A stretch of 64,000 nt of DNA from Methylophilus sp. 13 (lineage in GTDB: Bacteria > Pseudomonadota > Gammaproteobacteria > Burkholderiales > Methylophilaceae): positions 846,208 to 910,207 of the forward strand of contig NZ_JADKYR010000001.1 in the NCBI RefSeq assembly GCF_015354335.1, written 5' to 3'. The position numbers were made by a program, and so were the translations under genes. Below are positions 52,254-62,227 of this stretch, one piece after another (position 1 is the first letter of the stretch; the number at the start of each line of letters is the position of its first letter). The notes under the pieces are model-generated. The model was not told the DNA's origin and searched no databases. It saw only the letters and a program-made list of their open reading frames with translations.

Positions 52254-54280
52254 CAGGGGATCTCCTTGGGCGCTGGCAAACTGGTCGTGCCCTGTTCGGG
52301 CAAGTCCCTGATATTGTTTGAAAGACCATCCGCTGAGGGCGTCGCTTGTGGCGCGGCGTTTATATTGGCCGGTGTCGTGTCTGGCGCGGGTAAGGCCGGT
52401 TCAGGCGGCGGCGCAGCGTCAGGCGTATCATTGGCGGGCTCATTGGCAGGTGTGCTGCTGCCCTCATTTAACTCATTTTGTCGCTGTAACTGCAGCTCAC
52501 GGATTTGCTGGCTACGATTGAGTGAAGGCGCAGCAGGCATGCTGTTCATCAGTGGTTTGTCTGAAATCACGCTGTCGGTGCCACTCCAGTACTCAGAGAA
52601 GGTGGCTTCTGGCAAAGTGACGTTACTGATAACCTTGGGCGTAATCGCCAACACAATTTCTGTTTTACTCTTGTCATCGGTGTTGTTGGAGAACAGGCGG
52701 CCCAAGATCGGGATTTCGCCCAGCCCAGGTAATTTGGTTGCGTTCTTGCGCTCGGAATCCTGGATCAAGCCGGCCAGGATCTGCGTTTCGCCATGCTTAA
52801 GCCGCAGGATGGTGCTGGCATTGCGGGTACCAATATTGTAAACCTTGGAGTTATTGCTCAAGGTCACAGCCTCACCCAGTGAGCTGACTTCGAGGTTCAC
52901 CTTGATGCTGACAAAATCATCCAGCATGATGCGCGGCTCGACCTCGAGCTTGAGGCCAACATCGACATAGGACACGCTCTCGGAGGTCCCCACATTGGCC
53001 GTGGTGTTAGTGGTGATCACTGGTACCTTGTTACCCACCAGCACCTTGGCTTTTTCGTTATTTTTGACGCGGATACGCGGATTGGATAACAGATTCAAAT
53101 CACTGTCTGTGGTTTTGAACTGTACGCCAGGGTTAGGGCTGACGCCAATATCACTCGACTTGATGCTCTTGAGCGCTTCCAGCGTCAAAGGGCTATTAAG
53201 CACCGTGAGTGAGGTGGGATAGCTGATGCCCAGTTGTTGCAACTTGCCACGCGTGACTTCCATCACCTCAATTTCGAGCATGACCTCAGGGTCGGCAATA
53301 TCCTGCGCCTTGATCATTTTTTCTGCCAAGGCCAACACTTCCGGCCGGTCACGCAACACCAGCATGTTCAGGCGCTCATCGACATACACATCACGGATTT
53401 TTAAAATCGTCCGTAACATATCCGCGCACTGCTTGGCACTGGTGTTGGCAAAATAAAAGTTACGGATCAACAGGTCCTGATAGTCCTTGTTCTTTTGCTG
53501 GGTGGCCGGATACACCAACACACTGGTGGGTGACAGCACTTTTTTCTGCAAGCCGTTGCTGGCTAGCACCATCTCCACCGCCTCTTCAATTGGCATTTTC
53601 TTGACGAACACCGAGGCCTTGGTCTCGGCTTTAATGTCTTTATCCAGCACAAAATTAATCCCGGTGGCTTTGGACAATGCCTCAAACACTACCTTGATGT
53701 TGGCATCCCGCAATTCCAGCGTGACCGGTTTGTTGATGGCGGTTTGCAATTGCGGCAGGCTGGCACGTGCACGCGGCTCCATGGCTATCAGTTGCTTTTC
53801 CAGCGCCTGGGCTTCGCTATTGGTCGGTTGCTCCAACAAAATATCCCGCACTTCCTTGAGTGCCTGCTTGGGCTGGTTGATATGCTGCTTGGCAATCTCT
53901 AACTGCTTGCGCAGCACAATTTCACGATCACTGGCACGCGCATAATCCAGCGCTTTAGGTTGATAAGGATCCAGCGTCAGGATGCGGGCATAAGCTTGCT
54001 TGGCGGTGGCAATATCGCCTTTGGCATCTGCCGCAGCGGCGTCCGCCAGCAAGGCGTTGATTGCCAGCTCACGCTCGCGAAACCAGCGGTTGCGCAAAGT
54101 CACATCCGCAGGATGCTCTGCCACCTGTTGGGCCAGCTCTTGGACTTTGCCTTCCGGGGTCGTCGCCGTCAGTTTGGGCGGAAACAGGCCGCACGATGAC
54201 AGTACCAGCGTACAGGCAGCGAAAGACAAACTGCGTGGCACGCTTGACCATGATCGCAGACTTGGATTCAAAACATTCAT
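52253..54280 (-). CDS. gspD: Secretin, type II-like (GspD/MshL-type lipoprotein)
   Basis: 675 residues. Lipobox LSSC at about 27-30 (CTLVLSSCGLFPP), TPR-like repeats (ATAKQAYARILTLDPYQPKALDYA), an N0/STN domain (INKPVTLELRDANIKVVFEALSKATGINFVLDKD), N-domains, and the secretin core (VEPRIMLDDFVSIKVNLEVSS; QTQILAG-like loop LKHGETQILAGLIQDSE; TKLPGLGEIPILGRLF). The C-terminus is a Pro/Ala linker. The TPR part means no separate pilotin may be needed. It forms the outer-membrane pore. Confidence 0.92.
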   Translation of the reverse strand: MNVLNPSLRSWSSVPRSLSFAACTLVLSSCGLFPPKLTATTPEGKVQELAQQVAEHPADVTLRNRWFRERELAINALLADAAAADAKGDIATAKQAYARILTLDPYQPKALDYARASDREIVLRKQLEIAKQHINQPKQALKEVRDILLEQPTNSEAQALEKQLIAMEPRARASLPQLQTAINKPVTLELRDANIKVVFEALSKATGINFVLDKDIKAETKASVFVKKMPIEEAVEMVLASNGLQKKVLSPTSVLVYPATQQKNKDYQDLLIRNFYFANTSAKQCADMLRTILKIRDVYVDERLNMLVLRDRPEVLALAEKMIKAQDIADPEVMLEIEVMEVTRGKLQQLGISYPTSLTVLNSPLTLEALKSIKSSDIGVSPNPGVQFKTTDSDLNLLSNPRIRVKNNEKAKVLVGNKVPVITTNTTANVGTSESVSYVDVGLKLEVEPRIMLDDFVSIKVNLEVSSLGEAVTLSNNSKVYNIGTRNASTILRLKHGETQILAGLIQDSERKNATKLPGLGEIPILGRLFSNNTDDKSKTEIVLAITPKVISNVTLPEATFSEYWSGTDSVISDKPLMNSMPAAPSLNRSQQIRELQLQRQNELNEGSSTPANEPANDTPDAAPPPEPALPAPDTTPANINAAPQATPSADGLSNNIRDLPEQGTTSLPAPKEIP

Positions 54281-54906
54281 TGGTTTAACATTTCTTCTGT
54301 TGGATTGTTTTCTGGCTCAACCTGACGCGTGGTTGCGGCTTTGCTTTTACTCAACACCACCCCTTTGTTTAATGGCAGGTAGGTGAAATACACCGCCAGC
54401 ATATCCTCGCGGTCCAAGCGCCATTGCGTATCGACCTGAGAGCCCAGTTTGGGCATCAACATCTTTTTCTGCTGCATTAAAATCACCAAGTCGCCCCCCG
54501 GCATCTCCTTGAGACTACCGACATAGCTATAAGGCAAAGGCGGCGCCTGCGGCGGAGGCGGTGGGGGCGGCTTGACCGGGGGCGGTAACCATTCATGCGC
54601 CGCAAATAGCACATGCGCAGGCTTGCCCGCGGGTAACTGGCGCTTGAAATACGCGGCCTCTGGCATGGCAGCGGTTTCCACTTGAGGGCTGGCAGTTTGA
54701 CTGCTCGCCACACGCGCTGACGGCTGATGCGTATCCGCGCTGACTGGCACAGACTCAGCCACTGCTACTTTCTTGGCAGGTCTGACCGCAACCAGATCAA
54801 GCTCCGCTTGAGGCGCTGCCGACCATTGCCAGTAGACCAGGCCCAACGTCAACAGCAAGGCCAGCCAAATCACGGGCGAAGTCGAGGATTTGGCGCTAAC
54901 TGCCAT
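54277..54906 (-). CDS. PilP/GspC-like inner-membrane protein
   Basis: 209 residues, one TM near residues 10-28 (SPVIWLALLLTLGLVYWQW), an Ala/Ser-rich linker, a polyproline block (LPPPVKPPPPPPPQAPPLP) and a small beta domain (YSYVGSLKEMPGGDLVILMQQKKMLMPKLGSQVDTQWRLDREDM). It has the place and shape of a GspC/PilP link between the inner-membrane platform and the secretin. It overlaps both neighbours. Confidence 0.75.
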   Translation of the reverse strand: MAVSAKSSTSPVIWLALLLTLGLVYWQWSAAPQAELDLVAVRPAKKVAVAESVPVSADTHQPSARVASSQTASPQVETAAMPEAAYFKRQLPAGKPAHVLFAAHEWLPPPVKPPPPPPPQAPPLPYSYVGSLKEMPGGDLVILMQQKKMLMPKLGSQVDTQWRLDREDMLAVYFTYLPLNKGVVLSKSKAATTRQVEPENNPTEEMLNQ

Positions 54907-55513
54907 GCTTGCGCCCTCCCCGGATAAACACTGAAAACGTCAGCGTCGCGTCCAGCATCGGCTGCATGGTCTCGTTTTTGCGCAACTCGAGGCCAGTCAA
55001 GGCCATGGCAGGATATTGCCGCAACACATCGACAATAAACTGCCGGCAAGTCAGGTAATCGGTCTGAATATTGAAGCGCATGTCATATTGCTGAATCTCC
55101 TGCGTGGCGTCACTGGCGGCATGCAGTTGCCACTGGTAATCGCCCACATTCAAGGCCATCTGGCGTTTTTGCGCCAGGCGCGCAATCTGCATCATGCGTG
55201 GCGACAGGTCGGCAAACTCTGGTAATTGCTGCCATAAGGCGGCCAGGTATTCCGGCGCACTTTCGCTCACCTCCGGTTTGACAATGACGGTTGAGACCGG
55301 GGCCACAGGTGCTACCGCTTGACTCTCAAGCTGCTGGATGGCTTGCGTGAGCAAGGCAATTTGCGCCGTTGTGGCAGACTGCTGCTGCGACAACACGCCC
55401 CATAAGATGAGCAACAAGACGCTCATCAGCATGGGCAGCCAGCCAAGATACCAAGCCGCACGCCGTAGCAGCCAGACCATAGTCAGGGCCGAGAACATAC
55501 GTGCCGATTTCAT
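54896..55513 (-). CDS. PilO/GspM-like protein
   Basis: 205 residues; N-terminal TM (LGWLPMLMSVLLLILWGVLS), a coiled segment (AQIALLTQAIQQLESQA) and a ferredoxin-like C-terminal domain (YDMRFNIQTDYLTCRQFIVDVLRQYPAMALTGLELRK) typical of PilO. It overlaps the PilN-like and PilP-like genes (4 and 11 bp). Confidence 0.78.
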   Translation of the reverse strand: MKSARMFSALTMVWLLRRAAWYLGWLPMLMSVLLLILWGVLSQQQSATTAQIALLTQAIQQLESQAVAPVAPVSTVIVKPEVSESAPEYLAALWQQLPEFADLSPRMMQIARLAQKRQMALNVGDYQWQLHAASDATQEIQQYDMRFNIQTDYLTCRQFIVDVLRQYPAMALTGLELRKNETMQPMLDATLTFSVFIRGGRKHGS

Positions 55514-56088
55514 GGTTGCCAGCCCCCTTGAATTTCGAAGCTGACCGGGCGCTGCGGATGGCTGTCATTGACCTGGTGTTTTTGCAAATGCACCTCATGC
55601 AGCGTCGTCAGGCCTTGCAAGTGACTCACATAATTCAATAACGCCGCGTAGCTCTTCGCCTCGCCCGACAACACAAATTGGCCGCGATTGGCATCAGGGG
55701 TCAATTGCAACAACGCGATATCGGCGACCTGGCTCGCTTCTAGCGCCTGCAACAAGTCAAACCAGCGCACATTGAGTTGCTGCACAATTTTTTGCGCCGC
55801 CTTTTGTTGCGGCTGGCTTAATACCGCTACCGGCTTGATGTTGGCTTGACTCAGTGGGTGTTGCTCAGTACGCGGTGCAGCGCCCTGCATTGCGGACTGC
55901 TGCTCGGTCAGTTGCTGCTGCCGCGCTGTGAGTAACTGCAAGTGAGAGGTTTGCTCGGCCTCTTCGGCATAGGTGAGCCATACCGTCATCAATAATGCTG
56001 CCACCAGCGCCAGTCCTGGCCAACGCACACGTTGCCAGGCAAATAACGGACGCGCAAAATCCATATGATACTCAGGCTGCGGCCACAT
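55510..56088 (-). CDS. PilN-like protein
   Basis: 192 residues, ATG 56088 preceded by AGGAGG. One TM (WPGLALVAALLMTVWLTYAEEAE), a coiled segment (TARQQQLTEQQSAMQG) and a C-terminal domain (QFVLSGEAKSYAALLNYVSHLQGLTTLHEVHLQKH) fit PilN/GspL-C. It overlaps the PilM-like gene by 17 bp. Confidence 0.75.
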   Translation of the reverse strand: MWPQPEYHMDFARPLFAWQRVRWPGLALVAALLMTVWLTYAEEAEQTSHLQLLTARQQQLTEQQSAMQGAAPRTEQHPLSQANIKPVAVLSQPQQKAAQKIVQQLNVRWFDLLQALEASQVADIALLQLTPDANRGQFVLSGEAKSYAALLNYVSHLQGLTTLHEVHLQKHQVNDSHPQRPVSFEIQGGWQP

Positions 56089-56914
56089 GACTGACCTCCT
56101 GACGCAACTGAGTGAGTGATCTCGCTGATGGCAACAGCTGCCAGTTGACCTGGCCCGCCAAAGCTTGTTTGAGGCGATGACCGGTATTTAACGCCCTGTG
56201 GTTGCCGGGCTCGGTTACCCAGTAACATGCTGACGCCTGCACGCCCAGCAAGGTACGCTCACGCAACACCCAGTCTGCCATGGTTTCCACTGCCTGCAGA
56301 GAGGTCGCCAGCCCGGCCACATGCATGATACGACCTTGCTCAAGCTGCAACAGTCTGAGCATTTGCGGCTCTGCGGTTAGCACGGTGCCGGTTTTGGGCA
56401 GCCTAGTGTTGGCCCACAAGGCGCAAGCATAGGCTTGCACCTGCCATTGCAGGGCATGCGGACGTAACAACGCAGTCCAATCCAGTGTCTGCAACACCGG
56501 GATAGCCACCAGCAGGCTATCTTGTGGTTGGCAAACATCCTGTAAGCGGAAAGGCCAGCTACGTGCGGCTTCACCATAAGTTTGCATAAGCATGGCGCGC
56601 GCATAGGCTTGCTGATCCTGCCCGCTCCAGTCAAATGCCTGCAGACCTTGGGTCATGGCAGGCAAGCGCATCAGATGCACATGCTGGTCAGCGAGATAGA
56701 GTTCTATCTTTTGCCAGCGTGTGGCTGGCAACTGTGCCAGCACTGCCTGTAATGCTGGCTGCAGCGCAAGCGCATCTGCGCCTGACCAGGCAGTCGTCGC
56801 AAAGACAGGGGACGAAGCAAAGCCCGCCGGAATATGTTCGGCCTGCAACTGGTCAGACAACACCAGGATCCGCGTCAGGCCAAGTACGCTGAACTCAGGC
56901 AACAAACGTGACAC
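56072..56914 (-). CDS. PilM/GspL-N-like cytoplasmic protein
   Basis: 280 residues, GTG start overlapping the gspE stop by 20 bp. It has no TM, and has a diverged actin-like outline (IELYLADQHVHLMRLP...SLLVAIPVLQTLDWT...GTVLTAEPQMLRLLQLEQGRIMHVAG), as expected for a PilM/GspL cytoplasmic scaffold between the ATPase and PilN. Homology is inferred from order and shape, not from a clear motif. Confidence 0.65.
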   Translation of the reverse strand: MSRLLPEFSVLGLTRILVLSDQLQAEHIPAGFASSPVFATTAWSGADALALQPALQAVLAQLPATRWQKIELYLADQHVHLMRLPAMTQGLQAFDWSGQDQQAYARAMLMQTYGEAARSWPFRLQDVCQPQDSLLVAIPVLQTLDWTALLRPHALQWQVQAYACALWANTRLPKTGTVLTAEPQMLRLLQLEQGRIMHVAGLATSLQAVETMADWVLRERTLLGVQASACYWVTEPGNHRALNTGHRLKQALAGQVNWQLLPSARSLTQLRQEVSHVAAA

Positions 56915-58607
56915 GGTTAACCTCCTGCAAACTGGTCATGCCTTCAGCCACGGCGCTGATCGCCGCCTCGCGGATGGTACGCATGCCATTTCTGGCAGCC
57001 GCCTCTTTCAACTGGCGGATCGGCTGGCGGGCAATAATCATCTCGCGCAACTCGTCATTAAGCACCAGTATTTCGGCCACCGCTTTACGGCCTTTGTAAC
57101 CCGTGCCGCGGCAATGGCCACAGCCCTTGGCATGCATAAACTGCATGCTGGCGGCCTGCTCAGCACTTAAGCCAGAGGCACTCAGTAAATCAGCATCCGG
57201 CACAAACGGTTCGGCACAATGCGGGCACAAGGCGCGCACCAGGCGCTGGGCAATAATGCCATTCACTGCTGACACAAAATGGTAAGGGTCTACGCCCATA
57301 TGCATGAAACGGCCGATGACATCGAGCACACTGTTGGCATGCACGGTAGAAAACACCAGATGGCCAGTCAGCGCCGCTTGGACGGCAATTTGCGCAGTCT
57401 CGGCATCGCGGATTTCACCCACCATAATCTTGTCCGGGTCATGCCGCAGAATTGACCGCAGGCCGCGCGCAAAGGTCAGGCCTTTTTTCTCATTGACCGG
57501 GATTTGCAGCACGCCAGGTAACTGGTACTCAACCGGGTCTTCAATGGTGATGATCTTGTCAAACCCCGTATTCACCTCTGAGATGGCGGCATATAAAGAG
57601 GTGGTTTTACCACTGCCGGTCGGGCCAGTGACCAGCACCATGCCATACGGCTCGCTGGCTAATTTGCGGAATCTGGCAATCACATCGGCATCAAAGCCCA
57701 GCGCTTTCAAACTCAAGCCTTGCGCCTGCTCGGTCAAGGCCTTGCGGTCCAGCACCCGCAGTACGGCATCCTCGCCAAACGCACTGGGCATGATAGAGAC
57801 ACGGAAATCAATCAGGCGGCCCATGGCATGCACTTTAAAGCGGCCATCTTGCGGAATCCGGCGCTCAGCAATATCGAGTTGCGCCATGACCTTGATCCGC
57901 GAAATAGCCTGCTCGGCACTGTCCAGACCGGGGCTATTGGCGATGCTGGCCATCACGCCGTCAATCCGGTATTTCACGGCCAGACCGCCTGCATGCGTTT
58001 CGAGGTGGATATCGCTGGCGCCGGTTTTGAGGGCATCATATAAGGTGGAGTTAATCAGCTTGACGATGGGGTTGGCATCTTCGTGAATGGACTTGAGCGA
58101 GAGCTGCATGACCAGCTCGTCCTCGCCTTCTTGCATTTGCTCACTGGGCAAACCTACGCCATCCATGGCGCGCATGGTCTCTTCTTCACCCGCGAGGTAG
58201 GCGCTAATCTCCAGCCGATGTGCCAGCTGCCAGACAAACGGCTGCTTTACGGCATGCTGTACCCACAACGGCAATTGGCGGTTAAACGGGTCAGCAAACA
58301 CGAGAATGAGTGTTTTTTGCGCGTCATAAAACGCCAGACACTCTTTTTGCTGCGCTTCGTTATAACTGATGACTTCAAAAGCTACCTGCCACTCGCGCAT
58401 ATCGCGCATGGTGGCGACCGGGTAATGCAGCAAGTCAGCCAGTTGGCTCACCAGAATTTCAGTGTCCACCGGGAGCAGGTCTTCGAGCACCTCGATCACG
58501 CGCCGTTGCTGTTGCAAGGCCTGCGTTTGTGCTTGCGATAATAGTTCTGCAGAGAGCGACTGTAGTGGCTCAGCAGGCACGTGCTGATTGGGGAGAGGCT
58601 GGTTCAT
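56895..58607 (-). CDS. gspE: Type II secretion ATPase GspE
   Basis: 570 residues with an N-terminal GspE-II domain, Asp box and ATPase core: Walker A GPTGSGKTTSLY, Walker B IMVGEIRDAETA, His box TGHLVFSTVHAN. A tetra-Cys zinc motif follows (CPHC...CGHC). It powers assembly of the pseudopilus. It overlaps the gspF start region by 4 bp and starts the string of overlapping genes. Confidence 0.95.
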   Translation of the reverse strand: MNQPLPNQHVPAEPLQSLSAELLSQAQTQALQQQRRVIEVLEDLLPVDTEILVSQLADLLHYPVATMRDMREWQVAFEVISYNEAQQKECLAFYDAQKTLILVFADPFNRQLPLWVQHAVKQPFVWQLAHRLEISAYLAGEEETMRAMDGVGLPSEQMQEGEDELVMQLSLKSIHEDANPIVKLINSTLYDALKTGASDIHLETHAGGLAVKYRIDGVMASIANSPGLDSAEQAISRIKVMAQLDIAERRIPQDGRFKVHAMGRLIDFRVSIMPSAFGEDAVLRVLDRKALTEQAQGLSLKALGFDADVIARFRKLASEPYGMVLVTGPTGSGKTTSLYAAISEVNTGFDKIITIEDPVEYQLPGVLQIPVNEKKGLTFARGLRSILRHDPDKIMVGEIRDAETAQIAVQAALTGHLVFSTVHANSVLDVIGRFMHMGVDPYHFVSAVNGIIAQRLVRALCPHCAEPFVPDADLLSASGLSAEQAASMQFMHAKGCGHCRGTGYKGRKAVAEILVLNDELREMIIARQPIRQLKEAAARNGMRTIREAAISAVAEGMTSLQEVNRVTFVA

Positions 58608-59776
58608 TGAATTTGTCCTGCCAGTTCAAAAATGGGCATATACAGCAACAGCACCACCACGCCGATCACCAGGCCAATAAACAGCATGAGCAAGGGCTCA
58701 AACAGCCGGGTAAACCAGTCTATCCAGCGTGCCAACTCTTCATCATAAAAGCTGGCGATGCGGTCCATCATTTGTGCCACATTACCCCCGCGCTCGCCCA
58801 CCAGCAACATGCGCTCGCCAATCGGCGTCGTCATGCCGTTGACCTGGAAGGCTTGCGACAGGGGTTGGCCCTGGCTAATCATGGTTTGTGCCTGCTTGAG
58901 ACTCAGCGCAAGACTGCTATCCAGCAATCCTTCCAGCGAATCAAGCGCCACCATCACTGGGGTCCCTCCCGCCAGCAACATCCCCAACGTGCGGTAAAAG
59001 CGTGCCAATTGATAGAGTTGCAGCTTTTCACCGATGGCAGGAATACGCCACAAGGTGCGTAACATCCACTGCCGCATGGCTGGATGTTTCAATAACACGA
59101 CCAGCATGACCAATACACTGCCCAGTAGCGTCAACATGAGCTCGCCATGCTGGGCAATCAGGCTGCCCCATTGCAGCATCAGCTGCGACATCCAAGGCAA
59201 GTCTGCCCCCGTGCCTTCGTAGACACTGCTGAATTTAGGCACGACAAAGCCCATCAAAAACGCAATGACCAAGCCGCCAACCACGATGAGCAGCAGCGGG
59301 TAAATTGACGCGCTGACGATTTTCTTTTTGAGTAATGACACCTGATTGTCATAAGCGATATAGCGAGACAAGGCATTGCCCAGGTCGCCCGTGCGCTCGG
59401 CGGCTTTCACCGTGGCGATGTAGAGGGGCGGAAATACCGCAGACTGCCGCTCTAGGGCCGCAGAAAACGACTTACCCTGCTGCAGTGATTGCAAGATGCC
59501 TTGTAAAACACCGCGTGTATGATCCTGCCGCAAAGCCAGTGCATCAATGGCTTCGACGAGGTTCAAGCCGGAATCGAGCAAGGCCAGCAACTCCTGGCTG
59601 AACAAAGCCAACGGAAACGCCTGGCGCTTGGCTATTTTGCCCTGCTTTTGTGCCTGCAGCGAGACCAGCAACAAGCCTTTCGCCTTTAACTGGGCGTAAG
59701 CATCCTGCTCATCATCGGCTTGCAGCTCCACCATGGTCAGGGTGCTGCCATTCAACACTTTTGCCTGATAGTGCAT
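58604..59776 (-). CDS. gspF: Type II secretion inner-membrane protein GspF
   Basis: 390 residues with two GspF repeats, each ending with FSAALERQSAVFPPLYIATVKAAERTGDLGNAL and LSQAFQVNGMTTPIGERMLLVGERGGNVAQMM, and three TM segments (IYPLLLIVVGGLVIAFLMGFVVP and the C-terminal LLMLFIGLVIGVVVLLLY). It is the platform protein of the secretion machine and lies 5 bp after gspG. Confidence 0.95.
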   Translation of the reverse strand: MHYQAKVLNGSTLTMVELQADDEQDAYAQLKAKGLLLVSLQAQKQGKIAKRQAFPLALFSQELLALLDSGLNLVEAIDALALRQDHTRGVLQGILQSLQQGKSFSAALERQSAVFPPLYIATVKAAERTGDLGNALSRYIAYDNQVSLLKKKIVSASIYPLLLIVVGGLVIAFLMGFVVPKFSSVYEGTGADLPWMSQLMLQWGSLIAQHGELMLTLLGSVLVMLVVLLKHPAMRQWMLRTLWRIPAIGEKLQLYQLARFYRTLGMLLAGGTPVMVALDSLEGLLDSSLALSLKQAQTMISQGQPLSQAFQVNGMTTPIGERMLLVGERGGNVAQMMDRIASFYDEELARWIDWFTRLFEPLLMLFIGLVIGVVVLLLYMPIFELAGQIQ

Positions 59777-59781
59777 GGCAT

Positions 59782-60204
59782 TTACCAGTTGCTGATATCC
59801 TGCGCTTCGTCACTGCCACCGACCTGGCCATCCTTACCCAGGCTGTAGAGATCATACTCGCCGTGCTGGCCGGGCATACGGTATTGGTAAGGCTTGCCCC
59901 AAGGGTCGTTGGGCACTTCTTTTTTCAAATAAGGGCCGGCCCAGTTTGGCTGGTTATCTGGGTTATTCATCAGGGCCGTCAAACCTTGTTCGGTACTCGG
60001 ATAATGCCCGACATCCAGACGGAACTGATCCAGAGCCTGCTCCAGCGCGGCGATCTGCGCTTTGGCCGTTTTGACTTCTGACTTGCCAATCTGCTGGAAA
60101 TATTTGGGGCCGACATAGCCGGCCAACAGGCCGATAATGACCATCACCACCAATAACTCCAGCAAGGTAAACCCGCGATTACAACGGATAGCAAGACTAG
60201 CCAT
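59782..60204 (-). CDS. gspG: Major pseudopilin GspG
   Basis: 140 residues from the ATG at 60204 (GGAG upstream). Leader CNRG, then FTLLELLVVMVIIGLLAGYV with Glu5, the GspG helix and the calcium-loop region (GHYPSTEQGLTALM..PDNQPNWAGPYLKKEVPNDPWGKPYQYRMPGQHGEYDLYSLGKDGQVGG). It is the first gene of the operon; the promoter should lie between 60205 and 60318. Confidence 0.95.
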   Translation of the reverse strand: MASLAIRCNRGFTLLELLVVMVIIGLLAGYVGPKYFQQIGKSEVKTAKAQIAALEQALDQFRLDVGHYPSTEQGLTALMNNPDNQPNWAGPYLKKEVPNDPWGKPYQYRMPGQHGEYDLYSLGKDGQVGGSDEAQDISNW

Positions 60205-60318
60205 CGAAAATACTCCATGAAAATTTGATGACAATACTAAGCAGATTAGATTGCAGAAAAGTGGCGGTAATATGACAGACTGTCACAATTGAACAGAGGC
60301 GATGCCAAGCACAGCCAT

Positions 60319-60345
60319 AAAAAAATCAGGCCGAATGGCCTGATG
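60319..60345 (-). terminator. Rho-independent terminator of the ispD-ispF-exporter unit
   Basis: ATCAGGCC and GGCCTGAT arms, followed on the minus strand by T7. It separates this unit from the type II operon. Confidence 0.88.
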
Positions 60346-60391
60346 ATTCAAACGTGATATTAGAAAAGGAAACGTCTGGTAGTTGAACGGG

Positions 60392-62224
60392 CTATTCGCC
60401 CAAAAAGCCACCACTCTGATGCGTCCATAATTTGGCGTAAATCCCATCTTGCGCCAACAAGGCCTGATGGGTGCCGGTTTCGACCACCCGCCCCTGATCC
60501 AGCACAATCAATCGGTCCATGGCCGCAATGGTAGACAAGCGGTGCGCAATCGCAATGACGGTTTTACCTTCCATCAACTGCGACAAATGATGTTGAATAG
60601 CGACCTCGACTTCAGAATCCAGGGCACTGGTGGCCTCATCCAGCACCAGAATCGGTGCATTTTTCAGCATGACACGGGCAATGGCAATGCGCTGCCGCTG
60701 GCCACCGGACAGCTTAACCCCGCGCTCACCGACATGGGCGTCATAGCCGGTACGGCCTTTGGCGTCGCGCAAGGTGAGGATAAATTCATGTGCCTCGGCC
60801 CGCTTGGCAGCCACTATCATCTCTTCATCGCTTGCATCTGGGCGGCCATATAAAATATTTTCCCTGACGGAGCGGTGTAATAGAGAAGTATCCTGCGTCA
60901 CCATACCAATCTGTTGCCGCAAGGAGTCTTGTTTCACTGAGGCGATCGATTGCCCATCGATACGAATATGCCCGGCCTGAATGTCATAAAACCGCATCAG
61001 CAAATTGACGATGCTAGACTTGCCCGCGCCAGAGCGGCCGACCAGGCCGACACGCTCTCCGGGGCGGATATGCAAATCAAACTGCTTCAAGAGCGGTGGT
61101 TGCTTGTCATAAGCAAACTCCACTTTCTCAAATACGACTTCCCCCTTAGGGACGTTTAACGCGACGGCATCTGGCTGATCGAGCACGCGGTTTTCAATCG
61201 ACAGCGTATTCATGCCATCTTGTACGGTGCCAATTTGCTCGTACAACGAGGTCAGCTCCCACATGACCCAATGTGAAATGCCATTTAAGCGCAAGCTCAT
61301 CGCCATTACGGCCGCAACCGCACCGGCAGCGACCAGGCCCTGTGACCACAGCCATAGCACCATGCTGCCACTGGCAATGATCAAACACATATTTAAAAAG
61401 TGATTGATACTCTCGACACAGCTCACCATGCGCATTTGCCCATGCACGGTATCCAGAAACTCTTGCATGGCAGATTGCGCATAGCAGGCCTCGCGCCCGG
61501 CATGCGAAAACAGTTTAACCGTGGAAATATTGGTATAGGCATCCGTAATCCGGCCGGTCATCAGAGAACGCGCATCTGCCTGATGCTGCGAGACTTTGGC
61601 TAAACGCGGAATAAAATAAACCAGCGCGCAGGCATACAAGCTTAACCAGCCTAAAAACGGCAAAACCATCCAAGGATGAAAGCTGCCCACCACCGTGACG
61701 ATGGTAGTGAAATACAGCAACACATACACCATGATATCGGCCAGAATAAACCAGACCTCGCGCACAGCCAATGCAGTCTGCATCACTTTCGCCGACACGC
61801 GGCCAGCAAACTCGTCCTGATAAAACCCCATGCTTTGATTGAGCATATGCTGATGAAACTGCCAGCGCAAACGCATTGGGAAGTTACCAGCCAATGTCTG
61901 ATGCTTGAGTAAGGTCTGGAACAGAATGACCACGGTACTGCCAACCAATACCGCCGCCACTAGCCATAATGTAGATTGATGTGTCGTCCATAATTGTGAC
62001 GGTTGGATGGCTGTCAACTTATCGACCACCTTGCCCATCAAGGCAAACAGCAAAGCCTCAAACGAGCCGATACAGGCTGTCAGCAGCGTCATGATTAAAA
62101 TATAACGGCGCATCCCATACGAACAGGCCCACATAAAAGGCCAGAAACGCGTAGGCAAGCGCCTCAGGATTTCGGCAGGAAACGGCGAAACCAGTGCTTC
62201 AAAACGGCTAAACAATCGCATCAT
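60392..62224 (-). CDS. ABC exporter, fused permease/ATPase (MsbA-like)
   Basis: About 610 residues from the ATG at 62224 (the frame begins with TTG at 62227). Six TM segments in the first 320 residues, then an ATPase with Walker A GRSGAGKSSIV, signature LSGGQRQRIAIARV, Walker B ILVLDEATSALD and H-loop AIAHRLSTIA. It exports a lipid or drug; the substrate cannot be told from sequence. It starts directly after the ispF stop codon. Confidence 0.92.
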   Translation of the reverse strand: MMRLFSRFEALVSPFPAEILRRLPTRFWPFMWACSYGMRRYILIMTLLTACIGSFEALLFALMGKVVDKLTAIQPSQLWTTHQSTLWLVAAVLVGSTVVILFQTLLKHQTLAGNFPMRLRWQFHQHMLNQSMGFYQDEFAGRVSAKVMQTALAVREVWFILADIMVYVLLYFTTIVTVVGSFHPWMVLPFLGWLSLYACALVYFIPRLAKVSQHQADARSLMTGRITDAYTNISTVKLFSHAGREACYAQSAMQEFLDTVHGQMRMVSCVESINHFLNMCLIIASGSMVLWLWSQGLVAAGAVAAVMAMSLRLNGISHWVMWELTSLYEQIGTVQDGMNTLSIENRVLDQPDAVALNVPKGEVVFEKVEFAYDKQPPLLKQFDLHIRPGERVGLVGRSGAGKSSIVNLLMRFYDIQAGHIRIDGQSIASVKQDSLRQQIGMVTQDTSLLHRSVRENILYGRPDASDEEMIVAAKRAEAHEFILTLRDAKGRTGYDAHVGERGVKLSGGQRQRIAIARVMLKNAPILVLDEATSALDSEVEVAIQHHLSQLMEGKTVIAIAHRLSTIAAMDRLIVLDQGRVVETGTHQALLAQDGIYAKLWTHQSGGFLGE

Positions 62225-62227
62225 CAA

